A stretch of DNA of 64,000 nt, taken from NCBI RefSeq assembly GCF_026153295.1, contig NZ_CP110615.1, forward strand, positions 3,410,001 through 3,474,000. The letters are read 5' to 3'. A model generated the notes under the pieces. That model was not told the origin of the DNA. It worked only from the letters and a program-made list of their open reading frames with translations, and searched no databases. A program made the translations under genes and the position numbers. Every line of letters begins with the position of its first letter. Within the stretch, counting starts at the first letter, position 1. Shown in pieces: positions 35,156 through 43,221 of the stretch. Origin of the DNA: Rhodococcus antarcticus (GTDB lineage: Bacteria; Actinomycetota; Actinomycetes; Mycobacteriales; Mycobacteriaceae).

Positions 35156-35259
35156 GCCCCGTTCCACGACACAGCCCAACGGCGGGCGCCACCTCGGTTC
35201 TCGCCGATCCGGACGGGCAGCGGACCCCGCTGACCGCCCGGCCCAGCGAGAGGATCCCC

Positions 35260-37668
35260 ATGGTGCGACCCGCCTCGACCCCGAGCGGAGCGAGCAGCGC
35301 GACGACGAGCAGCGTGACCAGCGACGCGACCGGTGCCGACCCCACCGAGGAGGACCGTCCGTCCACCTCGCGCCGCCGCTTCCTGACCTACCTCGTCGCC
35401 GCCCCGACCCTCGTGGTCGGCGGCCGCTTCATCACCGACAGCGTCAACCCGGCCACGGCGGAGGCGGCCATCCCCAGCGCCCCGGCGCCCGCCGACCTCG
35501 TCGACCTCGGCGACCTCCTCATCGCCGCCGCGCTGCCGACCTCGAACCTCATCTCGCTGCAGTTCACGTCCGACGGCGTGTGCCACTTCGCGCTGCCCCG
35601 CATGGAGGTCGGCCAGGGCATCACCACCACGGTGGCGATGATCCTCGCCGAGGAGCTCGACATGTCGCTCGACAAGGTCGACGTGACCCTCGCCGACGCC
35701 CGTCCGGAGCTGGTCTTCAACCAGCTCACCGGCAGCTCGAACAGCGTCCGCGGCCTCTGGGGCCCGGTGCGCTCGCTCGCCGCGACGGCGCGTGCGCAGA
35801 TGGTGGGCACCGCATCGCAGCTCTCCGGCGTGCCGGCCAGCCTCCTGTCGGTCAAGGACGGCGTCATCTCGGCGGCGGACGGCAGGTACACCGGCACCTA
35901 CGGCGGCCTGGCCGTGCTGGCCTCCGGCTCGCTGCTCAGCATCGCCAGCGGCAACACCGCCGCGCCCAAGGACCCGTCGACCTACACGGTCATCGGGACC
36001 CCGCGGACCCGCCAGGACGCCCGCGAGATCGTCACCGGGGCGAAGAAGTACACCCTCGACCTGGTGGTGCCCGGGGCCAAGCCGGTCTACGTTCGCCGAC
36101 CGCCGACCATCAACGGCACGGTGAGGTCGGTCAACAACGAGGCCGCGGTCCGCGCGCTCGAGGGGATCATCGACCTCTGCGTCATCCCCACCGGGGTCGC
36201 CATCATGGCCGAGACCTTCGGCCAGGCCCTCGACGGGCTCAACGCCGTCGACGTCACCTGGGGTGCGGGCACCGTGGACGGCGAGTCCAACGCCACCATC
36301 CGCGCCAAGCTCCGCAAGACCGCGCTGCCGCTGGCGGTGCCGGGCCTGCTCGCGCAGTACATCGACGCGGAGTTCGACTGGGCGCCGGTGAGCCACGGCG
36401 CGATGGAGACCAACTCCGCCATCGCCGACGTCCGCGCGGACTCGGCCGAGATCTGGTCCGGGTTCAAGACCCCCATCGTCGCGGCGCAGACCATCGCCGG
36501 TGAGCTGGGCCTACCGGTGGACAAGGTCGTCTGCCACACGGTGCAGTCCGGCGGGTCCTTCGGGCGCCACCTGTTCTTCGACGCCGCGCTCGAGGCCGCG
36601 CAGATCTCCAAGAAGCTCGGCCGCCCCGTCATCCTCAAGTGGACCCGCACCGACGACGTCCGCCACGGCCGGGCCGCCCCCGCCAGCTACCACCGCATGC
36701 GGGCGACCTTCCTGCTGGGCAACGTCACGACCTTCGAGCACCGGGTGGCCTCGGTGGAGACCGACTTCCGCCACGGTCTCGGGGAGATCCTCACCGCCAC
36801 CGCCACGCAGCTGCCCGCCCCGCTGAACGCCGGGAACCTGAGCATCTCGGAGACGCTGTTCGAGACCACCATCAAGTCGCCCTACAACTACGGGGTGGTC
36901 ACCCAGCTGCTCACCGAGCTGCCGGCCCAGTTCCACACGGCCAGCTTCCGCTCGGTGTACTCCTTCGCCACCCGTGGCTCGGAGGAGATCCTCGCCGACG
37001 AGATCGCGGCCCGGCTCCGTCAGGACCCGGTGGCCTACCGGCTCGCCACGCTGAAGACCGCTCGGCAGAAGGCCGTGCTGCAGAGGGCGGCCACCGAGGG
37101 CGGCTGGGGCAAGAAGATGCCTCGCGGCACCGCCCAGGGCATCGCCTTCCACGACGAGTACGGCTCCTGCACCGCCTGCCTGGTGGAGCTGGACACCACC
37201 AAGAAGTCCACCATCAAGGTCTACAACCCGGACGGCTCGCCCAACGGCACCAAGCAGATCACCGTCCCCCGGGTCACCAAGGCCACGATCGTGGTCGACG
37301 TGGGCCGGGCCCTGAACCCCCGCGGGCTCGAGTCGCAGATGCTCGGCGGGCTCACCGACGCCATCTCCATCGTCTTCCGGGCCGGGCTGCACGTGGTCAA
37401 CGGCTCCGTCCTGGAGGGCAGCTACTCCGAGTTCCACTACGCCCGTCAGGCGGACTCCCCGAGGAACGTGAAGATCGTCGTCATGCCGCCGACCGGTGAG
37501 CCCGGTGGTGCCGGCGAGCTCGGCGTGCCGGCCGCGGTGGGGGCGATCGCCAACGCCTACGCCCGGGCGACCGGGACCAAGCCGCGCAGCTTCCCGATCA
37601 ACTTCGAGATCGACTTCCCGCCGCGGCCGCCGTCACTGAGCCCGCAGCCCCCCTTCCGGACCGCGTGA
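35260..37668 (+). CDS. Tat-exported molybdenum hydroxylase large subunit (IorB-like)
   Basis: An 802-residue molybdopterin-binding subunit of the xanthine dehydrogenase/aldehyde oxidase superfamily, closest in layout to isoquinoline 1-oxidoreductase beta. The leader TSRRRFLTYLVAAPTLVVGG (about 36-55) is a Tat signal, so the folded enzyme is exported. EVGQGITTT, GGSFGRHLFFDAALEA (about 431) and the active-site Glu in GGAGELGVP (about 751) are present. The 2Fe-2S subunit follows after 13 bp; no FAD subunit is present, so electrons probably pass to a membrane or cytochrome acceptor. Substrate unknown: likely an aromatic N-heterocycle or aldehyde. Confidence 0.9.
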   Translation: MVRPASTPSGASSATTSSVTSDATGADPTEEDRPSTSRRRFLTYLVAAPTLVVGGRFITDSVNPATAEAAIPSAPAPADLVDLGDLLIAAALPTSNLISLQFTSDGVCHFALPRMEVGQGITTTVAMILAEELDMSLDKVDVTLADARPELVFNQLTGSSNSVRGLWGPVRSLAATARAQMVGTASQLSGVPASLLSVKDGVISAADGRYTGTYGGLAVLASGSLLSIASGNTAAPKDPSTYTVIGTPRTRQDAREIVTGAKKYTLDLVVPGAKPVYVRRPPTINGTVRSVNNEAAVRALEGIIDLCVIPTGVAIMAETFGQALDGLNAVDVTWGAGTVDGESNATIRAKLRKTALPLAVPGLLAQYIDAEFDWAPVSHGAMETNSAIADVRADSAEIWSGFKTPIVAAQTIAGELGLPVDKVVCHTVQSGGSFGRHLFFDAALEAAQISKKLGRPVILKWTRTDDVRHGRAAPASYHRMRATFLLGNVTTFEHRVASVETDFRHGLGEILTATATQLPAPLNAGNLSISETLFETTIKSPYNYGVVTQLLTELPAQFHTASFRSVYSFATRGSEEILADEIAARLRQDPVAYRLATLKTARQKAVLQRAATEGGWGKKMPRGTAQGIAFHDEYGSCTACLVELDTTKKSTIKVYNPDGSPNGTKQITVPRVTKATIVVDVGRALNPRGLESQMLGGLTDAISIVFRAGLHVVNGSVLEGSYSEFHYARQADSPRNVKIVVMPPTGEPGGAGELGVPAAVGAIANAYARATGTKPRSFPINFEIDFPPRPPSLSPQPPFRTA

Positions 37669-37681
37669 GAGGACCCGACCC

Positions 37682-38146
37682 GTGCCCAGCTACAGCTTCC
37701 AGCTCAACGGCAAGACCGTGAACGTCGACGCCCCGGCCAACCTGCCGGCGCTGTGGGCGATCCGCGACAAGCTCGGGGTCACCGGCCCCAAGTACGGCTG
37801 CGGGATCAACGTGTGCAAGGCGTGCACGAGCCACCTCAACGGGGCGGCCGTCCAGCTCTGCAACACCGCGACCTCCGACCTCGACGGCCAGACCGTGACC
37901 ACCATCGAGGGCCTGGCCGACACCGTTCCCGGCGACCTGCACCCCGTGCAGGAAGCCTGGATCGAGAACGACGTGGCCCAGTGCGGGTACTGCCAGCCCG
38001 GGCAGATCATGTCCGCTGCGGCGATGCTCGCGACGAACCCGAACCCCACCGACGCCGACATCGACGCCATGATCAACGTCTGCCGCTGCGGGTCGTACTT
38101 CCGCATCCGGGAGGCCATCAAGGTCGCCGCGGCCAAGATGCGCTGA
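37682..38146 (+). CDS. Molybdenum hydroxylase 2Fe-2S subunit (IorA-like)
   Basis: A 154-residue subunit with two iron-sulfur clusters: plant-ferredoxin-like CGINVCKACT plus a later Cys (LCNT) in the N-terminal half, and the helical second domain CGYCQPGQ (about 101-108) and CRCG (about 136-139). GTG start with GAGAGGA upstream. It shuttles electrons from the molybdenum centre of the preceding subunit. It has no signal peptide and would be carried out with its Tat-tagged partner. Confidence 0.93.
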   Translation: MPSYSFQLNGKTVNVDAPANLPALWAIRDKLGVTGPKYGCGINVCKACTSHLNGAAVQLCNTATSDLDGQTVTTIEGLADTVPGDLHPVQEAWIENDVAQCGYCQPGQIMSAAAMLATNPNPTDADIDAMINVCRCGSYFRIREAIKVAAAKMR

Positions 38147-38165
38147 CCCTTCCGCTCGCCCCGCC

Positions 38166-38220
38166 GGTGGCGGGCTGCCCACGCCCAGGTGACGTCCTGG
38201 ACCACGGGCAGCCCGCCACC
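38166..38220 (+). terminator. Terminator hairpin after the molybdenum hydroxylase genes
   Basis: Fifteen-bp perfect stem, GGTGGCGGGCTGCCC (38166-38180) with GGGCAGCCCGCCACC (38206-38220); the 25-nt loop can itself fold (CCAGG/CCTGG). It ends the two-gene transcript, implying that downstream genes use other promoters. Confidence 0.75.
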
Positions 38221-38278
38221 TGTGCGTCCGGGACCGGCGGCGGCCAGCTCTGGCCGGGGCCGTGCGAGCATCACTGGT

Positions 38279-38671
38279 GTGGCGCCGGACCGGAACGTGC
38301 TGGGTGGACCCCTCCAGGAGTGCGGGACGGAGCCGATGACGGGCTTCTACCGGGACGGGTGCTGCAGCTCCGGGCCGGAGGACCGTGGCAGCCACACCGT
38401 CTGTGCCGTGGTGTCGACGGAGTTCCTCGCCCACCAGCTGACCGTGGGCAACGACCTGCAGACCCCGCGTCCCGAGCACGGGTTCGGCGGTCTGCGGCCG
38501 GGCGATCGGTGGTGCGTGGTGGCGGCGCGGTGGATGCAGGCCTACGAGGCGGGTGCGCCGGCGGGCGTGGTGCTGGCCTCGACCAACCTGCTGGCGCTGG
38601 AGATCATCCCCATCGCGGCCCTGCGGGAGCACGCCGTGGACGTGCCGGACGACGCGAGCGGACTGGGCTGA
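38279..38671 (+). CDS. DUF2237 protein
   Basis: A 130-residue protein recognisable by NVLGGPLQECGTEPMTGFYR, DGCCSSGPED, GSHTVCAVVSTEFL and GDRWCVVAARW; DUF2237 proteins are conserved across bacteria, have several invariant Cys and unknown function. The GTG at 38279 starts the conserved region at once. It sits between the Mo-hydroxylase genes and the cyclase gene, separated from the former by a terminator. Confidence 0.87.
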   Translation: MAPDRNVLGGPLQECGTEPMTGFYRDGCCSSGPEDRGSHTVCAVVSTEFLAHQLTVGNDLQTPRPEHGFGGLRPGDRWCVVAARWMQAYEAGAPAGVVLASTNLLALEIIPIAALREHAVDVPDDASGLG

Positions 38672-38836
38672 GCGGCACCCGCACCCGACCCGGGCAGCGC
38701 TCGTGCTCGACGCGGCGGCACGGCGGCCAGCGCGGCGCGCCCTCGGGTCCGGGACGTACCCGCTGGTCGCAGCGGTGCGCACCCGGCACCCCTCCCGGTC
38801 GGTGATCGGCCCTGTTGACGGCCGGCCGATAGGTGG

Positions 38837-38850
38837 CACAGTCGACTGTG
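38837..38850. promoter_or_regulatory. Perfect palindrome CACAGTCGACTGTG before the cyclase gene
   Basis: A 14-bp perfect dyad, preceded by TTGACG at 38815-38820 (a -35-like hexamer) and followed by TGTGA-N6-GCACT, a poor Crp-like site. It is a likely operator for the cyclase/acyl-CoA synthetase pair. Confidence 0.5.
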
Positions 38851-38879
38851 ACCCAGGGCACTGGGTGCACCCATCCGAG

Positions 38880-38965
38880 CCTCACCCGCTCCCCGAGCGC
38901 CTCAACCCTGCTCCCGGAGCACCTCACCCTGCCCCTGGAGCACCTGAGCCCGCTCCCGGAGCGCC
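38880..38965 (+). repeat. Four 20-22-bp imperfect repeats in the cyclase leader
   Basis: Units of the type CCTCACCCTGCCCCTGGAGC lie just before the cyclase ribosome site. They happen to be in frame with the cyclase and would read PAPGAP repeats, but the GTG at 38982 with GGAGGAA upstream is the credible start. Confidence 0.75.
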
Positions 38966-38981
38966 TACTCGTGGAGGAACC

Positions 38982-39950
38982 GTGACCGAGACCGCCCAGA
39001 CCCCGCCGGAGATGACCGACCTGTTGGCGAACGCGCCGAGCAACTGGGGCAAGTGGGGCCCGGACGACGAGGTCGGCTCCCTGAACTACCTCACCGCCGA
39101 GGAGGTCCTGCGCGGTGTGCAGCACGTCAAGCAGGGCTCGGTGTTCACCCTGCAGCGCCTCATCGGAGACCCCAACGGTGACCCGGTGTGGCCGGGCCGC
39201 ACCCCGGCCGAGCGCACCCAGATCCTCGACGAGTCGAACTGGGACGAGGGCAACGGCGGCCCCGCCTTCCCCGGCGGACTGCACTACGCCGACGACAAGA
39301 TCAACGCCTTCCTGCAGGGCTCCACGCAGTACGACGCGCTGGGCCACGTCTGGTACGGCGGCAAGATCTGGAACGGCTACGACGCCCGCACCACCATCGG
39401 CGGCCTGGACAAGGCCAGCATCCAGCCGATCGCCGAGAGGGGCATCGTCGGGCGCGGGATCCTGCTCGACATGGCCCGCTTCCGCGGCAAGTCCACGATG
39501 GACACGGCGGAGACGTTCACCCACGAGGACCTGCAGGAGTGCGCCAAGGCCCAGGGCGTCACCATCGAGAAGCACGACGTCATCATCATCCGCACCAACT
39601 ACCTGCAGCAGTTCTTCGAGAAGGGCGACGCGTTCTACGACGGCTTCTGCGAGCCGGGCCTGACCTACTCCCCCGAGCTGGTGCAGTGGTTCCAGGACAT
39701 GGAGATCCCCAACCTGGTCACCGACACCATCGCGAACGAGGTCACCACCGACCCCGTCTCCGGCGTGGCCCTGCCGCTGCACTGCGCGCTCATGCGCAAC
39801 CTGGGGGTCACCCTCACCGAGATCTGCGACCTGGAGAAGCTGGCCGAGGACTGCGCGGCGGACAACCAGTACGTCTTCCTCTACGTTGCGGCGCCGCTCA
39901 AGGTGGCGCTCGGCAGCGGGTCCCCGGTGAACCCCGTCGTCATCAAGTGA
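38982..39950 (+). CDS. Cyclase-family protein (kynurenine formamidase-like hydrolase)
   Basis: A 322-residue putative metal-dependent hydrolase of the cyclase family (PF04199). Landmarks are SNWGKWGPDDEVGSLNYLT, TQYDALGHVWYGG (counterpart of the HxGTHxDxxxH metal motif, altered here), RGIVGRGILLDMA and LPLHCALMRNLG. Such enzymes open amides or lactones. GGAGGAA precedes the GTG. It overlaps the acyl-CoA synthetase by 4 nt, so its product is probably passed to that enzyme. Confidence 0.85.
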   Translation: MTETAQTPPEMTDLLANAPSNWGKWGPDDEVGSLNYLTAEEVLRGVQHVKQGSVFTLQRLIGDPNGDPVWPGRTPAERTQILDESNWDEGNGGPAFPGGLHYADDKINAFLQGSTQYDALGHVWYGGKIWNGYDARTTIGGLDKASIQPIAERGIVGRGILLDMARFRGKSTMDTAETFTHEDLQECAKAQGVTIEKHDVIIIRTNYLQQFFEKGDAFYDGFCEPGLTYSPELVQWFQDMEIPNLVTDTIANEVTTDPVSGVALPLHCALMRNLGVTLTEICDLEKLAEDCAADNQYVFLYVAAPLKVALGSGSPVNPVVIK

Positions 39951-41620
39951 CGGCCGGCCCCGTGACGAGCGTGTACGACGAACGGCCCTGGCTGGCGAGC
40001 TACACCTCCGACCAGGCCCCGGACGTCGACGTGGAGTTCGACGACGCCCTGGCCATGGTGCGGGCAACCGTGGCCTCGCGCGGCACCAGCCCGGCGCTGA
40101 CCTACTTCGACGGCGGGCTGAGCTGGTCCCAGCTCGACGAGCAGTCCACCGCCCTCGCGGCGGGGCTGCTGGAGCACGGCTTCGCCCGGGGCGACCGGCT
40201 GGCGGTGTACCTGCAGAACGTGCCGCAGTTCGTCGTCGCCATGGTCGCCACCTGGAAGGCCGGCGGGATCATGGTCAGCGTCAACCCGATGAGCCGGGAG
40301 CGCGAGCTGCGCTACCAGCTCACCGACTCGGGCGCGAAGGTCCTGGTGTGCCTGGAGTCGTTGTGGGAGGGCGTCGGGCGCACCGTCGTCGGTTCCGGTG
40401 ACACCGACGTGACGCTCGTCCTCACCACCTCCGAGCTCGAGCACCAGACCCGCGCGGACGAGCGGTTGTTCGCGGGGATGACCAAGCAGGTCCCGCACGA
40501 CACCACCGACCTCGCCACGCTCATCACCGCCCACGACGGCGAGACCGTCCCGGAGGTGGCGTACGGGATCGACGACGTCGCGTTCCTGACCTACACCTCC
40601 GGCACCACCGGCACGCCGAAGGGGGCGATGAACACCCACGGCAACGTCTGCTTCACCGCCCAGGTGTACCGGGACTTCGTGGGGGTGGGCGGTGCGGGCT
40701 CGGTGTGGGGCATCGCGCCGCTGTTCCACATCACCGGGCTCATCGGGCACGTGGGGGTGAGCCTGCTCTCCGGCGCGCCGCTGGTGCTGACCTACCGGTT
40801 CGAGCCGCAGGTGGCCCTGGACTCGCTGCGGGAGCACCGGCCGACCTTCACCATCGGCGCGATCACGGTGTTCATCGCGCTGATGAACGCACCCGGGTTC
40901 GCGAAGGACGACTTCAGCTCCCTCGAGTGGGTGTACTCCGGCGGGGCGGCGATCGCCCCGAGCACGGCCAACGCGTTCCTGGCCGCCACCGGGATGCCGG
41001 TGCACAACGCCTACGGGCTCACCGAGACCACCTCGCCGATGACGGCCACCCCGCGCGGCGCGGACTCCCCGGTGGACCCGGCGTCGGGGGCCTTCTCGGT
41101 GGGGGTGCCGGTGAACAACACGATCGTCCGCATCCTCGACGAGGAGGGTGCGCCGGTGCCGCTGGGCGAGATCGGCGAGATCTGTGCGCAGGGCCCGCAG
41201 GTGGTGCTCGGCTACTGGGGCAAGCCCGAGGAGACCCGGCACGCGCTGCCGGAGCGGGTGCTGCACTCCGGGGACGTCGGCTTCATGACACCCGAGGGCT
41301 GGGTGTTCATCGTCGACCGCAAGAAGGACATGATCAACGCCTCGGGCTACAAGGTGTGGCCGCGCGAGGTGGAGGACGTGCTCTACGAGCACCCGGCGGT
41401 GCGCGAGGCCGCGGTGGTGGGCGTGGCAGACGAGTACCGGGGCGAGACGGTGAAGGCGTTCGTCTCCTTCAAGCCCGGGCTCTCGGCCACCGAGGACGAG
41501 CTCATCGCGCACTGCAAGGAGCGGATGGCCGCCTACAAGTACCCGCGGTCGGTGGACGTGGTGGACGAGCTGCCCAAGACCGTGACGGGCAAGATCCTGC
41601 GCCGCGAGCTCCGGGAGTAG
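39947..41620 (+). CDS. Acyl-CoA synthetase (AMP-binding, fatty-acid/aryl-CoA ligase)
   Basis: A 557-residue adenylate-forming enzyme. P-loop YTSGTTGTPKG (about 216-226), NAYGLTETTSP, GDVGFMTPEGW, VDRKKDMINASGYKVWP and the C-terminal Lys in KTVTGKILRREL are all intact. The GTG at 39947 overlaps the cyclase stop (GTGA). It activates a carboxylic acid as its CoA thioester; with the cyclase upstream, the acid may be a ring-opened product. A strong bidirectional hairpin follows. Confidence 0.92.
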   Translation: MTAGPVTSVYDERPWLASYTSDQAPDVDVEFDDALAMVRATVASRGTSPALTYFDGGLSWSQLDEQSTALAAGLLEHGFARGDRLAVYLQNVPQFVVAMVATWKAGGIMVSVNPMSRERELRYQLTDSGAKVLVCLESLWEGVGRTVVGSGDTDVTLVLTTSELEHQTRADERLFAGMTKQVPHDTTDLATLITAHDGETVPEVAYGIDDVAFLTYTSGTTGTPKGAMNTHGNVCFTAQVYRDFVGVGGAGSVWGIAPLFHITGLIGHVGVSLLSGAPLVLTYRFEPQVALDSLREHRPTFTIGAITVFIALMNAPGFAKDDFSSLEWVYSGGAAIAPSTANAFLAATGMPVHNAYGLTETTSPMTATPRGADSPVDPASGAFSVGVPVNNTIVRILDEEGAPVPLGEIGEICAQGPQVVLGYWGKPEETRHALPERVLHSGDVGFMTPEGWVFIVDRKKDMINASGYKVWPREVEDVLYEHPAVREAAVVGVADEYRGETVKAFVSFKPGLSATEDELIAHCKERMAAYKYPRSVDVVDELPKTVTGKILRRELRE

Positions 41621-41649
41621 CGCCCCGCCCCCGCAATCCACCCACCACC

Positions 41650-41711
41650 GCCAAGTGCGGGCTCTTGGTCGTCAATCCGAGGTGGATGACGACCATGAGC
41701 CCGCACTTGGC
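41650..41711. terminator. Two-tier bidirectional terminator hairpin
   Basis: Outer stem GCCAAGTGCGGGCTC (41650-41664) with 41697-41711, all 15 pairs perfect; inner stem TGGTCGTC (41666-41673) with GACGACCA (41688-41695). It lies between the convergent acyl-CoA synthetase and YceI genes, 30 bp from one stop and 20 bp from the other. Confidence 0.8.
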
Positions 41712-41730
41712 GTGGGGAGGGAGTGGGGGG

Positions 41731-42282
41731 TCAGGACTGGAGAACGGCCTCGATGTCGAGGGTGATGGTGACCTTCTCGCCCACCACGACGCCGCCGCCC
41801 TCGAGCGGCATCTGGAGGCTGATGCCGAAGTCGCCGCGCTCGATGGTGGTCTTCGCCTCGAAGCCTGCGACGGTGCCCGCGCCCATGCCCGGGTTCACGC
41901 CGGAGTACTCGAGCTCGAGCTCGACGGCTCTGGTGACGCCGTGCAGGGTCAGCTCGCCCTCGACGACGACGTCGCCACCCTGCGCGCGGAGGCCCGTCGA
42001 GGTGAAGGACATGGTGGGGAACGTCGAGACCTCCAGGAAGTCGGCGGAGCGGACGTGGCCGTCGCGCTGCGCGTTCTTGGTGTTGAAGGAGCTGACGTCG
42101 ATCTCGGCGGTGACGACCTGGGTGCCGTCCTCGCCGACCGTGATCGCGCCGGAGAAGGTGTCGAACGTGCCCTTGACCTTGCTCACCATGAGGTGGCGCA
42201 CGGAGAACGCCACGCTGGAGTGGGTGGGGTCGATGGCCCAGGTGCCGGTGGTGAGTCCGGGCAGGCTGACGGCGGTGGTCAT
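41731..42282 (-). CDS. YceI-family lipocalin-like protein
   Basis: A 183-residue protein of the YceI family, which binds polyisoprenoid lipids in a lipocalin-like barrel. TWAIDPTHSSVAFSVRHLMV, GTFDTFSG, RDGHVRSADFLEV and FPTMSF are typical. The ATG at 42282 follows GAGGAGC; the upstream frame extends into the promoter and is rejected. No signal peptide is present, so it is cytoplasmic as in many actinobacteria. The promoter overlaps a clear MarR-type dyad, suggesting repression relieved by a ligand. Confidence 0.92.
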   Translation of the reverse strand: MTTAVSLPGLTTGTWAIDPTHSSVAFSVRHLMVSKVKGTFDTFSGAITVGEDGTQVVTAEIDVSSFNTKNAQRDGHVRSADFLEVSTFPTMSFTSTGLRAQGGDVVVEGELTLHGVTRAVELELEYSGVNPGMGAGTVAGFEAKTTIERGDFGISLQMPLEGGGVVVGEKVTITLDIEAVLQS

Positions 42283-42306
42283 GGTGGCTCCTCGGTGCGG
42301 TTGACT

Positions 42307-42322
42307 AGTTGAAGTATCAACT
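42307..42322. promoter_or_regulatory. MarR-type operator before yceI
   Basis: Perfect inverted repeat AGTTGA-AGTA-TCAACT over the expected transcription start of the YceI gene. Dyads of the TTGA/TCAA kind are typical of MarR-family repressors, which often sit beside yceI; no MarR gene is adjacent here. Confidence 0.6.
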
Positions 42323-42325
42323 GTG

Positions 42326-42354
42326 ACGCTACAGCGAACTAGATGAATGTTCAA
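42326..42354 (-). promoter_or_regulatory. Promoter of yceI
   Basis: TTGAAC (42349-42354) and TAGCGT (42326-42331) on the minus strand, 17 bp apart, the best housekeeping-type promoter in the window. Confidence 0.75.
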
Positions 42355-42495
42355 GTTGTTCCCGATCGCGCGGGCGGTGCTCGACCAGACGGGCAGCCAC
42401 CCCCCACCGTGTCCTCCTCACGTGCCCGCCGGCCTGGGGTCCCCGTGAGCGCGCGATGCGGTCACGCGGCCTGGGCGGCTGAGGCGGGAGAGGGC

Positions 42496-43221
42496 TCAGG
42501 CCCGGACGTGCTCGTCGAGGAAGCCGAGGATCCGCTCCCACGCGGGCTCGGCCGCGTCGGCCACGTAGGCGGTCCCCGGGAACGTGACCACCCCGAACAG
42601 CTTCGCGTCACCGGTGAGGAACGAGTGCTTGGCTCCCGGGTAGTCCACCACGTCGTGCACCACGCCGGCCTTCTCCAGCCGTGCGGTGAGCTGCGCGGCC
42701 CCGTTCTTGATCAGCGTGTCGTCCGCGCCGAACGAGCCCACCACCGGCGGGCAGCGGGTGAGGTCGGTGGTCTCCGGCGGCACGAACCCGTAGTTGTCGC
42801 TCACCGCCCGCAGGCCGTCGGGACCGAGCGAGCCCAGCAGCAGCGCGAACGCGCCGCCCATGCAGAACCCGATGCTGGCCGTGCGCGCACCGTCGACGTC
42901 CGCCCGCCCGCCCAGCCAGGTGAGCACCGCGCGCAGGTCCTCGGTGACCGCACCAGCCTTGCCGGACTGGACCTCGCGCAGGTTGCGCACCAGGCAGCCG
43001 AGCTTGGCCCCGCCCGAGCTGAGCAGGTCCGGCACCACCGCGGCCCAGCCCCGTGCGGCGAACACGTCGGCCACGTCGAGGATCGGCCGGGTCAGCGAGG
43101 GCGCCTCGTGCACGACGAGCACACCGGGCCACCCCCCGTCCGGTGCGGTGCCGATGGGCAGGGCGAGCGAGGCGGTGAGGCTGCGGCCGCGCGGAAGTCC
43201 GACGGTGTGCTGGGTCTGCAT
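42496..43221 (-). CDS. Dienelactone hydrolase-family protein
   Basis: A 241-residue alpha/beta hydrolase of the dienelactone hydrolase type. The nucleophile is Cys in GFCMGGAFA, with Asp in GADDTLI and His in AKHSFLTG completing the triad. It hydrolyses lactones or short esters. Its ATG shares one base with the stop of the upstream membrane-protein gene (TGATG), so the two are translationally coupled. Confidence 0.9.
   Translation of the reverse strand: MQTQHTVGLPRGRSLTASLALPIGTAPDGGWPGVLVVHEAPSLTRPILDVADVFAARGWAAVVPDLLSSGGAKLGCLVRNLREVQSGKAGAVTEDLRAVLTWLGGRADVDGARTASIGFCMGGAFALLLGSLGPDGLRAVSDNYGFVPPETTDLTRCPPVVGSFGADDTLIKNGAAQLTARLEKAGVVHDVVDYPGAKHSFLTGDAKLFGVVTFPGTAYVADAAEPAWERILGFLDEHVRA

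Noticed and set aside
29895-35179. Very long minus-strand frames extending the real minus-strand genes
   Set aside because: Only their last parts (LprE-like lipoprotein) or nothing are genuine; the upstream parts are antisense to the PucR, MFS and DUF2855 genes.
38553-38981. PAPGAP-repeat N-terminal extension of the cyclase
   Set aside because: A strong ribosome site precedes the GTG at 38982 and the family starts there; the repeats are noted as leader sequence.
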